From Bradyrhizobium oligotrophicum S58 (GTDB lineage Bacteria > Pseudomonadota > Alphaproteobacteria > Rhizobiales > Xanthobacteraceae), in contig NC_020453.1 of assembly GCF_000344805.1 (NCBI RefSeq), forward strand, positions 2,046,001-2,110,000: a stretch of DNA of 64,000 nt, in the 5' to 3' direction. Of this stretch, positions 19,245 through 29,087 are shown in pieces. The notes below the pieces were generated by a model. That model was not told the origin of the DNA. It worked only from the letters and a program-made list of their open reading frames with translations, and did no database searches. How positions within the stretch are numbered: the first letter of the stretch is position 1; every line of letters begins with the position of its first letter. The translations under genes and the position numbers were made by a program.

Positions 19245-21316
19245 GACAGGCCCGCATAGGCCAGCACGGAGCGCGGCGGCGCCTTGAGATCCGCGCCGGC
19301 GATGAAGTCGATCTGCGTCTGCTGGGCTTCAGTGGTGTTGAGGACCTGCTGCCACGTCTTGTATTCGGCGAGCTTGGGCAATTTGAATCCGATCTCTTCG
19401 GGGGCGGCGTTCAGAACGATAAAGATCGGAGCCTGCTCCTGTTCCACCGGCGCGAGCACATAGGCGAGAAATCGACCATCGGGAAAGGTCCAGTCGGTTT
19501 GTGTCATCTCCTCTGCCGAGGGTGTCAGCCACAGCACGCCGAAGCTGCCATCCGAGCGACGGCCATCGAGCCAGCGGCGCGCGCGAATCTGGCCGAAGCG
19601 GCGGCGCAGCTCGGTCATGTGCGCAATGAAGTCGATGAGGTCGTCACCTTCGCGCCCCATGCCGCTCCAGTCGACCCAGCCGACCTCGTTGTCCTGGCAA
19701 TAGGCGTTGTTGTTGCCGCTCTGCGAGTTGCCGACCTCGTCGCCGGCGAGCAGCAGCGGCAGGCCCTGCGCGAGGAACAAACAGGCGAGCTGATTCTTGC
19801 GCGACTGCCGGCGCAGCGCATTGATGGCCACATCGTCGGTCGGCCCCTCATGGCCGAAATTGTTGCTGTGGTTGTCGTTGGAGCCGTCGCGATTGTCCTC
19901 GCCGTTCGCCTCGTTGTGCTTGCTGTTGTAGCTGAACAGGTCCGCAAGCGTGAAGCCGTCATGGACGGTGACGTGATTGAGGCTGGCGCGCTGCGTGCGG
20001 CCGTCGTGATTGAAGATGTCCGACGAGCCGGTCATGCGGCTCGAGACCTCGCCGATCAGGCTGCCTTCGCCGCTCCAATAGCGCCGCATGGCGCTGCGAT
20101 AGCGGTCGTTCCATTCCGACCATTGCGATGGAAAGGCGCCGACCTGGTAGCCGCCGAGGCCGACGTCCCAGGGCTCCGCGACCAGCTTGACGCCCGCCAG
20201 CACCGGGTCCTGGCGGATCGCCGTGAGGAAGCCGCTGCGCCGGTCGAAGCCGTGCTTCTCGCGGGCGAGCGTGGTGGCGAGATCGAAGCGGAAGCCGTCG
20301 ACGTGACAGACCTCGACCCAGTAGCGCAGCGAGTCCATCACCATCTGCAGCACACGCGGATGCGTGAGATTCACCGATGAGCCGCAGCCGGTGAAGTCGT
20401 CGTAGAACCGCGGATTGTCTGGCTGCAGCCAGTAGTAGGACGCGTTGTCGATGCCGCGATAGCACAAGGTCGGCCCGAGATGATTGCCCTCGGCGGTGTG
20501 GTTGTAGACGACGTCGAGCATCACCTCGATGCCGGCGTCATGCAGCCGCGCCACCGTCGTCCGGAAAGCGTCGAGCGGATTGTCCTGCGCGTAGCGCAGC
20601 TCCGGCGCGAAGAACGAGATGGTGTTGTAGCCCCAGTAGTTGACCAGCTTCTTCTCGACCAGCATGCGGTCGTCGATGAAGGCGTGGATCGGCAACAGCT
20701 CGATCGTGGTGACGCCGAGCCGCTTGAGGTGCTTGATCATCGCCGGCGACGACAGCCCGCCATAGGTGCCACGCAGATTGGGCGGGACGTCGTCACGCTT
20801 GTTGGTCAGGCCCTTGACGTGGGCCTCGTAGATGATCGTGTCCTCCCAGGGGATCTGCGGACGCATTTCGCGCCGGCCCCAGTTGAAGGTCTCGTCGATG
20901 ACGACGGCCTTGGGCATGCCGCGCGCATTGTCGCGCCGGTCGAAGGAGAGGTCCTCTCGCGGCGAGCCGGCGCGGTAGGCGAAATGCGCATCGCTCCAGA
21001 CCAGGCGGCCGGCCAGCCGCTTGGCATAGGGATCGAGCAGCAGCTTGTTGGCATTGAAGCGATGGCCGCGCTCCGGCTCGTAGGGGCCGTAGACCCTGTA
21101 GCCGTAGAGCTGCCCGGGCGAGACGTCGTTGAGGTAGCCGTGCCAGACGTCCTCGGTCCGTTCCGGGAGCTCGATACGCTCGATCTCCCGGCGGCCCTGG
21201 CTGTCGAACAGGCAGAGCTCGACCTTCTCGGCATTGGCCGAAAACAACGCAAAATTGGTCCCCCGTCCGTCCCAGGTGGCTCCGAGACGGGCGTGACTTC
21301 CTGTGGCCAGACGCAT
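19241..21316 (-). CDS. glgX: Glycogen debranching enzyme (isoamylase type)
   Basis: Hydrolyses alpha-1,6 branches of phosphorylase-trimmed glycogen, releasing linear maltodextrins that are TreY substrates. The 691-residue protein has CBM48 (about 10-105) and a GH13_11 barrel with DVVYNHTAEGN, DGFRFDLATTLARE (nucleophile), VAEPWD (acid/base) and a late catalytic Asp region. The start MRLATGSHARLG at 21314-21316 follows the glgB stop by four bases; a longer open frame would overlap glgB heavily. The stop overlaps treZ. Placement between glgB and treZ-treY suggests channelling glycogen into trehalose. Confidence 0.94.
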   Translation of the reverse strand: MRLATGSHARLGATWDGRGTNFALFSANAEKVELCLFDSQGRREIERIELPERTEDVWHGYLNDVSPGQLYGYRVYGPYEPERGHRFNANKLLLDPYAKRLAGRLVWSDAHFAYRAGSPREDLSFDRRDNARGMPKAVVIDETFNWGRREMRPQIPWEDTIIYEAHVKGLTNKRDDVPPNLRGTYGGLSSPAMIKHLKRLGVTTIELLPIHAFIDDRMLVEKKLVNYWGYNTISFFAPELRYAQDNPLDAFRTTVARLHDAGIEVMLDVVYNHTAEGNHLGPTLCYRGIDNASYYWLQPDNPRFYDDFTGCGSSVNLTHPRVLQMVMDSLRYWVEVCHVDGFRFDLATTLAREKHGFDRRSGFLTAIRQDPVLAGVKLVAEPWDVGLGGYQVGAFPSQWSEWNDRYRSAMRRYWSGEGSLIGEVSSRMTGSSDIFNHDGRTQRASLNHVTVHDGFTLADLFSYNSKHNEANGEDNRDGSNDNHSNNFGHEGPTDDVAINALRRQSRKNQLACLFLAQGLPLLLAGDEVGNSQSGNNNAYCQDNEVGWVDWSGMGREGDDLIDFIAHMTELRRRFGQIRARRWLDGRRSDGSFGVLWLTPSAEEMTQTDWTFPDGRFLAYVLAPVEQEQAPIFIVLNAAPEEIGFKLPKLAEYKTWQQVLNTTEAQQTQIDFIAGADLKAPPRSVLAYAGLS

Positions 21317-21320
21317 TGCG

Positions 21321-23459
21321 TCAGGCTTCCGGGACGAGAAATACCGCTGCCATGGGCGGGAGGATGAGGTTGAGCTGGTGTTCTTCAGAGGCATGAACCT
21401 GGCCGACATTGCCGACATTGCTGCCGCCATAATGCAGGGAGTCGGAATTTAAAGCTTCCCGCCACCTGCCGCCGAACGGCACGCGGACCCGGTAGTTGTA
21501 ATACACGTTGGGCGAAAAGTTCACGACCACGACGCAGCGGGCATGCTCATCGAAGCCTTTTCGTACCCAGGCGAAGACATTGCGGTCGGAATCGTCCGCG
21601 ATCAGCCATTCAAAGCCGTCCGGCTCGCAGTCCCGCTCATGCAGCGCCGGCACGTTGCGGTAGAGATGGTTGAGGTCGCGGATCAGGGCCTGGATGCCGG
21701 CATATTTGGCGTCGCCCAAGAGATGCCAGTCGAGCGAGGTATCGTGATTCCACTCGCGCTCCTGGGCGAGTTCGCAGCCCATGAACAGGAGTTTCTTGCC
21801 CGGATGCCCGAACATGAAGCTGTAATAGGCGCGCAGATTGGCGAAGCGCTGCCAATCGTCGCCGGGCATCCGTCCCAGAATGGAGCGTTTGCCGTGGACG
21901 ACCTCGTCATGGGATAGCGGCAGAATGAAGTTCTCGGAAAAAGCGTAGTGCAGCCCGAACAGGATCTCGCCGTGGTGATATTTGCGGTGGATCGGATCCT
22001 TGCTGACGTAGCGCAAGGTGTCGTGCATCCATCCCATGTTCCATTTGTAGCCGAAGCCGAGGCCGCCCATGTCCACGGGGCGTGAGACCTGCGGCCACGC
22101 CGTCGACTCTTCCGCAGCCGTCGTCGCCTGCGGGAAATGACCGAACACCTCGATATTGGTCCGGCGCAGAAACTCGATCGCCTCCAGGTTCTCGCGGCCG
22201 CCATATTTGTTGGGAATCCAGCCGCCGGACGGACGGCTGTAGTCGAGATAGAGCATGGACGCGACGGCGTCGACGCGCAGGCCGTCGATGCCGTAACGCT
22301 CGAGCCAGAACAGCGCATTGGAGCGCAGGAAGTTGGCGACTTCGGTGCGGCCGAAATTGTAGATCAGGGTGCCCCAGTCGAGGTGCCGGCCCTGCATCGG
22401 ATTGGCATGCTCGTACAGCGCCGTACCGTCGAAATGGCCGAGGCCATGCGGGTCGTCGGGGAAATGGCCTGGTACCCAATCGAGCCATACCGCAAGCCCC
22501 TCGCGATGGCAGGCCTCGATCAGGGCGCAGAAGTCATCAGGGGTGCCGAAGCGGCTGGTTGGCGCGAACAGGCCGGTCGGCTGATAGCCCCATGAACCGT
22601 CGAAGGGGTGCTCGCTGACGGGGAGGAATTCGACATGCGTGAAACCCATGTCGCGTGCATAGGCCGGCAACTGCTCGGCCAACTCGCGATAGGTCAGCCA
22701 CTGGTTGTTGTCCTTGCGTCGCCAGGAGCCGAGATGCACCTCGTAGATCGAGACCGGCTTGTTCAGCTTGTTGATGTCATGCGGCGCCGGCCGCGGGCGC
22801 GGAAGCGTCGTTTCGTCGATGACGATCGATGCGGTCTTCGGACGCAGTTCGGCCGCGAACGCCATCGGATCGGATTTGAGCGGCAGGTGCTCGCCCTGCG
22901 GGCCGATGATGTCGAACTTGTAGTGATCTCCAGCCTTGGCAAGGGGAACGAATAGTTCCCAATAGCCGTTGCCGCGCACCCGCATCGGGTGGCGTCGTGC
23001 GTTCCAGAAGTTGAAATCGCCGACGACGCTGACGCGCCGTGCGTTGGGCGCGAGCACGACGAAGCCCACGCCCTCGACGCCGTCGAGTACCATCGGATGC
23101 GTGCCGAGCTTGTCGTAGAAACGCTCATGGTTGCCCTCGCCGAGCAGGTGCAGATCGAAATCGCTCAGGATCGGCAGGAAACGATAGGGGTCTTCGAGGT
23201 CAGTGACGCGATCGCCGAACGTGGCTCGAAATCGATAGCGCTGCAGCGACGACATGGTCCCGGTGAACAGGCCGGCGTCGTGGATGCGCGTGAGCGGCGC
23301 GACTTCGCCGTGCTCGCCGACCACCTCGACCCGGGAGGCCTCGGGCAGGAAGGCGCGGACCACGGTCCGGCCGTCGATCGTGTGCTGACCGAGATAGCGA
23401 AACGGGTCGGCATGCCGACCTTCGATGATCGCAAACGCCTCGGGAGAAAGATGGGTCAT
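21321..23459 (-). CDS. glgB: 1,4-alpha-glucan branching enzyme
   Basis: Introduces alpha-1,6 branches into glycogen or GlgE-type alpha-glucan. The 712-residue protein has an N-terminal domain, CBM48 (about 100-210) and a GH13_9 barrel. Family signatures are [45 protein letters not shown] (nucleophile Asp) and [12 protein letters not shown]. Its ATG overlaps the treS-maltokinase stop by four bases. A branching enzyme directly after a TreS-maltokinase is the usual arrangement of the maltose-1-phosphate (GlgE) glucan pathway, although glgE itself is not in this window. Confidence 0.95.
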   Translation of the reverse strand: MTHLSPEAFAIIEGRHADPFRYLGQHTIDGRTVVRAFLPEASRVEVVGEHGEVAPLTRIHDAGLFTGTMSSLQRYRFRATFGDRVTDLEDPYRFLPILSDFDLHLLGEGNHERFYDKLGTHPMVLDGVEGVGFVVLAPNARRVSVVGDFNFWNARRHPMRVRGNGYWELFVPLAKAGDHYKFDIIGPQGEHLPLKSDPMAFAAELRPKTASIVIDETTLPRPRPAPHDINKLNKPVSIYEVHLGSWRRKDNNQWLTYRELAEQLPAYARDMGFTHVEFLPVSEHPFDGSWGYQPTGLFAPTSRFGTPDDFCALIEACHREGLAVWLDWVPGHFPDDPHGLGHFDGTALYEHANPMQGRHLDWGTLIYNFGRTEVANFLRSNALFWLERYGIDGLRVDAVASMLYLDYSRPSGGWIPNKYGGRENLEAIEFLRRTNIEVFGHFPQATTAAEESTAWPQVSRPVDMGGLGFGYKWNMGWMHDTLRYVSKDPIHRKYHHGEILFGLHYAFSENFILPLSHDEVVHGKRSILGRMPGDDWQRFANLRAYYSFMFGHPGKKLLFMGCELAQEREWNHDTSLDWHLLGDAKYAGIQALIRDLNHLYRNVPALHERDCEPDGFEWLIADDSDRNVFAWVRKGFDEHARCVVVVNFSPNVYYNYRVRVPFGGRWREALNSDSLHYGGSNVGNVGQVHASEEHQLNLILPPMAAVFLVPEA

Positions 23460-26400
23460 GAGGACTCGCTGGCAGGTGCTGGCACGAACAGGACGCGAAG
23501 CAGGTTGCCCAGCGCGACGCGTAGCCAGTCCGGCCGGTGAGCCAAGTCATATTCGAGTGCTCCGAGGGCTTTTTCCAGCATGAAAAAGTTAAGGAGCGCC
23601 TCTGCGGTGTGCGGATCGTCGGGCCAGAGGCGCTGTTGGGTCCTGTTCTCGCGATAGCCCGCCAAAAAGGCGGCGATGGCCCGATCGCGCCAGTCCAACA
23701 GCGCCGCGGCAATCCGGCCGTGGTCGTCGGGGCCGGCGCGCAGGGCGCGATCGAGGGCGACGCCGACCGAGCAATCGATCGAGCGCAGGAATCCGGCGAT
23801 GTCGCGGGCCGGCGGCGCCTTGCGCTGGCGCTCGGCGAGCGGCTGCTCCTCGTCGCCGTCGAAGTCGATGATGAAGACGTCGTCCTTGACGATCAGCATC
23901 TGGCCGAGATGGAAGTCGCCATGGACGCGGATGTCGAAGCCGCCGACATGGTGCGGGATCAGATTGCTGAGCCGCTCCGACAGATCGCTTCGCTTGGCGA
24001 GCACCTGGTCGACCAGTGCTCGCTCATGATCCTTGAAGTGGTCGCGGCGCTCGCTCAGGACGGCGAAAATACGGCCTGCCTGGGCGCGGAGCCGGTCGAT
24101 CCAATGGTCGAGCGCATCGGCCGTCGTCGGCTCCGGGGCGAACTCGGCCATGTCGTCGCGCGACGCCAATGCCGCATGCAACTCGCCGACCCGTCGTCCG
24201 GCCTGTGCCATGTAGCGCAGGTAGGGCAACAGCTCCTCGCTCTGGCGCTCGTCGCCGCTTGCGGCAAATACGCGCTGGTCGTCGATGTAGCGGTCGAGAT
24301 AGGCCGCGCTGACGGTCCAGCCGTCGCCCTGGTTCTCGACAAAGCCGTGGACGCTGCCGATGGTCCAGCGCCCGCCGTCCTGCATCACCTCGACGCTGCC
24401 GAGCAGCGGCGGCACGTTGGCAAAGCCCACGATCTCGGTCAGGAAGCGACCGACATCGACCTCGGGGTGGCTGCCAGCCTCTAGCTCGCGATAGATCTTG
24501 ATGAAGAATTCATTGTTGACCACCGCCTTGCTGCTGCAGCGGTCGGTTTCGATGATGCGGACCTGCTCGGACTCGCGGATCGGCTTGTCCGGAAATCGCG
24601 ACGTCGGGAGGAATTCCAGGCGCAGTCCGTTCTCCTCCACGATCAGCGATTGACCGAGATTCCGCAGCAGCAGTGCGAGGAAGATGGGAGTGGTCGCCGC
24701 ATCGAGCAGGGTGCCTTCGCGGGCGCCCTGGCGCACGGCGGCAAACGCCTGCGGATTGTAGCGCTCGCGATCGAAGCGAACCCAGTCGATCTGCATCGGC
24801 AGCAGATAGCGTAGCGCGTCCTGCCGTTCAGCGGCCTTGAAGAAGATCAGCCAGGGGCGGTTGTCGCCGATGTCGCAGAACGGAATCGCGGCCGTGAGCG
24901 TCGGATGGATCGCCTCGGCCGAGCGCTCGGGGTACCAGCGCGTGCGCGCGAGGTGGTCGGGCAGCACGTCGCGCTCGAACAGGCTGCGTGTGCGCGCCAG
25001 GGACACCCAGGTGGAGCCGAGCGGCACCACCAGCGTTTCGAATTCCGGAACGGCGCGCTGGACCACCGGCTCGGATTTCTCGCGCTCCTTGAGCTGGAAC
25101 CAGTAGAAGCCGTAAGGCGCGAGCGTGATCATGTATGGCAGCGTGCCAATCGCGGGAAAGCGCGAGCGCCCCAGCATCTCGACCGGAATGCGGTCCTTGA
25201 ACGCGGAGAGATCGAGCTCGGTCGCCTGCGCGGAGCGCGACAGATTGGCGACGCAGAGGATGACCTCATCCTTGTATTGCCGGACATAGGCCAGCACGGA
25301 CCGGTTGGCGGGACGGATGAAGGCCATCGTGCCGCGCCCAAAGGCCAGCGTCGATTTGCGCACCGAGATCAGCTTCTTGGTCGCGTTCAAGAGCGACGAC
25401 AGGCTGCGCGACTGCGCCTCGACGTTGACGGCCTCGTAGCCATAGACGGGGTCCATGATCATCGGCGCGTAAAGCCGCGCCGGGTCGGCGCGGGAGAAGC
25501 CGCCGTTGCGGTCCGGCGTCCATTGCATCGGCGTGCGCACGCCGTTGCGGTCACCGAGATAGATGTTGTCGCCCATGCCGATCTCGTCGCCGTAATAGAT
25601 GATCGGCGTGCCGGGGAACGACAACAACAGCGAGTTCATCAGCTCGATCTTGCGCCGGTCATTGTCCATCAGGGGCGCCAGCCGCCGGCGGATGCCGACA
25701 TTGATGCGCGCGCGCGGATCGTTGGCGTAGGTCGACCACAGATAATCCCGCTCGACGTCGGTCACCATCTCCAAGGTCAGCTCGTCATGGTTGCGCAGGA
25801 ACAGCGCCCACTGGCAGGTCGCGGGAATGTCGGGCGTCTGGCGCAGGATGTCGGTGATCGGGAAACGGTCCTCCTGCGCGATCGCCATGTAGATGCGCGG
25901 CATCAGCGGGAAGTGGTAGGCCATGTGGCATTCGTCGCCCTGGCCGAAATATTCCTGCACGTCCTCGGGCCATTGATTGGCCTCGGCCAGCAGCAGCTTG
26001 TCCTTGGCGTAATTGTCGAGCTCGACGCGCAGGCGCTTGATGATCGCATGCGTTTCGGGGAGGTTCTCGTTGTTGGTGCCGTCGCGCTCGCACAGATAGG
26101 GGATGGCGTCGAGCCGGAAGCCGTCGACACCGGCATCGAGCCAGCGCTTCATCACCTGGATGATGGCGTTGACCACGCGTGGATTGTCGAAATTGAGGTC
26201 CGGCTGGTGTGAGAAGAAGCGGTGCCAGTAGAACTGGCCGGCCTCCGGATCCCAGGTCCAGTTGGACTTCTCGGTATCGGTGAAGATGATTCGCGTGCCC
26301 TGATATTTCTGGTCGGTATCGCTCCAGACATACCAGTTGCGGGCGCTTGAGCCGGGCGGGCTGCGCCGGGCGCGCTTGAACCAGTGATGCTGGTCGGAGG

Positions 26401-26761
26401 TGTGGTTGACCACGAGCTCGGTGATCACCCGCAGGCCGCGCCGCTTGGCCTCCTGGATGAAGCGCTTGAAATCCTTCATCGTCCCGAAATCGGGATTGAT
26501 GCTGCCGTAGTCGGCAATGTCGTAGCCGTCGTCGCGCCCGGGCGAGGGGTAGAACGGCAACAGCCACAGCGTGGTGACGCCGAGGTCCTGCAGATAATCG
26601 AGCTTATCGGTCAGGCCGGCGAAATCGCCGACACCGTCATTGTTGCTGTCGGCGAAGGCTTTGACGTGCAGCTGGTAAATGATCGCATCCTTGTACCAGA
26701 GACCGTCGCCATCGGTCGTCGTCACGAGGTCGGTCGCATCCAGAGACGACATCACGTTCAT
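23456..26761 (-). CDS. treS: Trehalose synthase-maltokinase fusion
   Basis: Two-domain protein of 1101 residues. Residues about 20-560 are the GH13 trehalose synthase, which interconverts trehalose and maltose: [45 protein letters not shown] (nucleophile), [14 protein letters not shown]. Residues about 580-1101 are a maltokinase (Pep2/Mak type) with an aminoglycoside-kinase-like fold: [12 protein letters not shown] and [12 protein letters not shown] carry the catalytic and metal-binding Asp residues. It should convert trehalose to maltose and then maltose-1-phosphate with ATP. The start is ATG 26761; a second ATG nine bases later is possible. First gene of the five-gene operon. Confidence 0.95.
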   Translation of the reverse strand: MNVMSSLDATDLVTTTDGDGLWYKDAIIYQLHVKAFADSNNDGVGDFAGLTDKLDYLQDLGVTTLWLLPFYPSPGRDDGYDIADYGSINPDFGTMKDFKRFIQEAKRRGLRVITELVVNHTSDQHHWFKRARRSPPGSSARNWYVWSDTDQKYQGTRIIFTDTEKSNWTWDPEAGQFYWHRFFSHQPDLNFDNPRVVNAIIQVMKRWLDAGVDGFRLDAIPYLCERDGTNNENLPETHAIIKRLRVELDNYAKDKLLLAEANQWPEDVQEYFGQGDECHMAYHFPLMPRIYMAIAQEDRFPITDILRQTPDIPATCQWALFLRNHDELTLEMVTDVERDYLWSTYANDPRARINVGIRRRLAPLMDNDRRKIELMNSLLLSFPGTPIIYYGDEIGMGDNIYLGDRNGVRTPMQWTPDRNGGFSRADPARLYAPMIMDPVYGYEAVNVEAQSRSLSSLLNATKKLISVRKSTLAFGRGTMAFIRPANRSVLAYVRQYKDEVILCVANLSRSAQATELDLSAFKDRIPVEMLGRSRFPAIGTLPYMITLAPYGFYWFQLKEREKSEPVVQRAVPEFETLVVPLGSTWVSLARTRSLFERDVLPDHLARTRWYPERSAEAIHPTLTAAIPFCDIGDNRPWLIFFKAAERQDALRYLLPMQIDWVRFDRERYNPQAFAAVRQGAREGTLLDAATTPIFLALLLRNLGQSLIVEENGLRLEFLPTSRFPDKPIRESEQVRIIETDRCSSKAVVNNEFFIKIYRELEAGSHPEVDVGRFLTEIVGFANVPPLLGSVEVMQDGGRWTIGSVHGFVENQGDGWTVSAAYLDRYIDDQRVFAASGDERQSEELLPYLRYMAQAGRRVGELHAALASRDDMAEFAPEPTTADALDHWIDRLRAQAGRIFAVLSERRDHFKDHERALVDQVLAKRSDLSERLSNLIPHHVGGFDIRVHGDFHLGQMLIVKDDVFIIDFDGDEEQPLAERQRKAPPARDIAGFLRSIDCSVGVALDRALRAGPDDHGRIAAALLDWRDRAIAAFLAGYRENRTQQRLWPDDPHTAEALLNFFMLEKALGALEYDLAHRPDWLRVALGNLLRVLFVPAPASESS

Positions 26762-26971
26762 GGGGCTCTCACCGGACGGAGGATAGTGGATCGGCTGTGG
26801 TCGGAGGCGACTTGACCCCGACAGATGCGGCTCTCCTCAAAAGGGGGCAGAATAGGGGAGAAAGCGTCTCGGGGAACGACGCTCTCGAACGTGTGCGCAA
26901 ATTTGTTCACGGTGATGCCATTGACAACAAAACGGTGTCCCGGTTCGCTATGAATCGAGACGACCCCATAC

Positions 26972-26997
26972 AAAGCTGCAGACGCCGGTTTGGTTCC
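26972..26997 (-). promoter_or_regulatory. EcfG-like promoter towards treS-glgB-glgX-treZ-treY
   Basis: Minus-strand GGAAC (26993-26997), a 17-base spacer, then CTTT (26972-26975). One mismatch from GGAAC-N17-CGTT. It lies about 211 bases before the treS start, so the leader would be long. Confidence 0.4.
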
Positions 26998-27001
26998 CCA
27001 G

Positions 27002-27026
27002 GGAACGAGGGCAACCGCAACGCGTT
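27002..27026 (+). promoter_or_regulatory. EcfG general-stress promoter before malQ
   Basis: GGAAC at 27002-27006, a 16-base spacer and CGTT at 27023-27026, an exact match to the consensus for the EcfG/RpoE2 sigma factors of rhizobia. It is about 73 bases before the preferred malQ start. The spacing and position are those of a functional promoter. Confidence 0.75.
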
Positions 27027-27098
27027 AGGGGTCTATCCTCTTGCGACCCAACAACAATTTCATGACGTGTGCCCCTTCACGTCCAGATCGCGTGCCGA

Positions 27099-29051
27099 AT
27101 GGATCTCTACAAAGAAGCTCAATATCTCGGAATTCTGACCGAATTCTATGACGGTCAGGGGCAGCGCCGCGTCACCGACGAGGCAGCCCTCAAGATCATC
27201 GTCGAGGCCTTCCCGAGGCCCACACCGCACCGGCTGCTCAGCGGCGCCATCGTGATTCGATCCGGGCAGCCCGTCCGCAGTCGGCTCAGCGAGGCGGCCC
27301 AGCTGCCGGTCGTATGGACCATCAAGCGGGGGGACGTACAGGTTGCCAGCGGCGAGGCCGGCGAGGCGCTGGTCGAATGGCCAGCCGATCTTCCGGTGGG
27401 CAGCTATCGCCTCGAGCTCGTGGACGCGTCGTCATGCCGCGAGGATCTGCCACTGCTGGTCGCGCCGGAGAAGGCGTTCGGCGGCGATTTCGACCGCGGC
27501 TGGCTGCTGGCGGTGCAGCTCTACGGCATTCGCTCGGGCCGCAACTGGGGTATGGGCGATTTTACCGATCTGGCCAATCTGATCGAGCTCGGTGCCAAGC
27601 TCGGCGCCGACGGCGTCGGTCTCAATCCGCTGCATGCGCTGTTCGATGACCGGCCCGGGGATTTCAGCCCCTATGCGCCGAACAGTCGGCTGTTCCTGAA
27701 TGCACTCTATGTCGATGTCGAACAAGCGCCGGGCTTCCGGAAGGGGCCCGACAGCAAGGTGCTCAAGGAGCTGAGGCAAGCCGAGTTCGTCGATTACAAG
27801 GGCGTTGCGGCGCTGAAATGGCCGGCGCTGCGCGCGGCCTTCAAGGCCTTCATGGCGATGCCGGACAGCGCCGAGGCCGCCGAGTTCAAGACCTATCGCG
27901 CCGAGCGTGGCGACCTGCTCGCGCGCTTCACCTGCTTCGAAGTGCTGCGGCATCGCTTCCAGCAGCCATGGTGGGAATGGCCCGCGGAATGGCGCGAGCC
28001 GGACGCGGCGCGCTGTGCGGCTCTGCTCAACGGTCCCGATCGCCGTGAGGCCGATTTCGTCGCTTATGTGCAGTGGCTCGCCGAGCGGCAGCTGCGCCAT
28101 TGCAAGGAGCTCGCCCATCGGCTCGGCATGAAGGTGGGTCTCTATCTGGACGTTGCGGTCGGTGTTCAATCCGACGGCTTCGACGCCTGGAACGAGCAGG
28201 GAGCGATTTCGCGGACGCTGTCCGTCGGCGCGCCGCCCGATCCCTTGAATACGGTTGGACAGAACTGGGGTCTGGCCGGCTTCAATGCACCGGGGCTCGA
28301 ATTGAAGAATTTCGAACCGTTCCGGGAGATGGTGCGGGCGTCGATGCGTCATGCCGGGGCGATCCGGCTCGATCACGTGCTCGGTCTGAAGCGGCTCTAT
28401 CTCGTGCCGCACGGCTTTCCCGCCAAGCAGGGCGCCTATGTCCAGATGCCTTTCGACGCTCTCCTGGCGGCCACCGCCCTGGAGAGCGCCGCAAACGAGT
28501 GTATCGTCATCGGCGAGGATCTCGGCACCGTGCCGGAAGGTTTTCGCGAGCAGATGGCCGATTGGGGGCTGTGGTCGTACAAGGTGATGATCTTCGAGCG
28601 CGACGACAACGCGCGCTTCCGCGATGTCGATGCTTATCCGCCGAACGCCTTGGTGACGCTCAATACGCACGATCTCTCGACCTATGCCGGCTGGCGTTCG
28701 TTCGGCGATCTCACGACAAAGCGCGGTCTCGACATCGATCCCGGCGAGACCGACGAGGAGCGCTGGCGCGCATTGGGGCTGTGGGACGAGGTGCTGCGTC
28801 ACAACGCGATCGAACGCAACGACGTCTATTCGGCGATCAGCTTCCTGTCGCGAACGCGGTCACGGCTGCTCGCGATTTCGCTGGAAGACCTGCTCGGCGT
28901 GGTCGACCAACCGAACATTCCGGGCACGATCGACGAGCATCCGAACTGGCAGCGCAAGATGCCGGTCGCGATCGAAGACATCACCGGTGCGATCGATGCC
29001 GAGGCGCTGAAAGTCGCAACTGCCGAACGGATCAGTCCGGCGGGCGTTTGA
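27099..29051 (+). CDS. malQ: 4-alpha-glucanotransferase (amylomaltase)
   Basis: GH77 enzyme that transfers maltodextrin segments between glucans, recycling short chains left by glycogen breakdown. The 650-residue protein shows WLLAVQLYGIRSGRNWGMGDF, DGVGLNPLHALF, the nucleophile in IRLDHVLGLKRLYL, the acid/base Glu in VIGEDLGTVPEGFRE and LNTHDLSTYAGW. An N-terminal extension of about 130 residues before the barrel is normal for proteobacterial MalQ. I prefer the start MDLYKEAQ (27099), although no good ribosome site is visible; GTG at 27069 would add ten residues. Likely co-transcribed with the GH15 gene 36 bases downstream. Confidence 0.93.
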   Translation: MDLYKEAQYLGILTEFYDGQGQRRVTDEAALKIIVEAFPRPTPHRLLSGAIVIRSGQPVRSRLSEAAQLPVVWTIKRGDVQVASGEAGEALVEWPADLPVGSYRLELVDASSCREDLPLLVAPEKAFGGDFDRGWLLAVQLYGIRSGRNWGMGDFTDLANLIELGAKLGADGVGLNPLHALFDDRPGDFSPYAPNSRLFLNALYVDVEQAPGFRKGPDSKVLKELRQAEFVDYKGVAALKWPALRAAFKAFMAMPDSAEAAEFKTYRAERGDLLARFTCFEVLRHRFQQPWWEWPAEWREPDAARCAALLNGPDRREADFVAYVQWLAERQLRHCKELAHRLGMKVGLYLDVAVGVQSDGFDAWNEQGAISRTLSVGAPPDPLNTVGQNWGLAGFNAPGLELKNFEPFREMVRASMRHAGAIRLDHVLGLKRLYLVPHGFPAKQGAYVQMPFDALLAATALESAANECIVIGEDLGTVPEGFREQMADWGLWSYKVMIFERDDNARFRDVDAYPPNALVTLNTHDLSTYAGWRSFGDLTTKRGLDIDPGETDEERWRALGLWDEVLRHNAIERNDVYSAISFLSRTRSRLLAISLEDLLGVVDQPNIPGTIDEHPNWQRKMPVAIEDITGAIDAEALKVATAERISPAGV

Positions 29052-29087
29052 GGAGCGGGGTGGGAGGCATTTGCATGTGGATGCGAA

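Larger units (their letters stand above)
26762..27098. other. Divergent control region between treS and malQ
   Basis: 337 bases with no supported gene. It contains an exact EcfG promoter match reading towards malQ (27002-27026) and a near match reading towards treS (26972-26997). The two GGAAC boxes face away from each other only four bases apart (26993-26997 and 27002-27006). Confidence 0.8.

Noticed and set aside
26873..26893. GGAACGACGC... as another EcfG promoter before malQ
   Set aside because: The distance from GGAAC to the next CGT is only 12 bases, and no CGTT lies at 16 or 17 bases.
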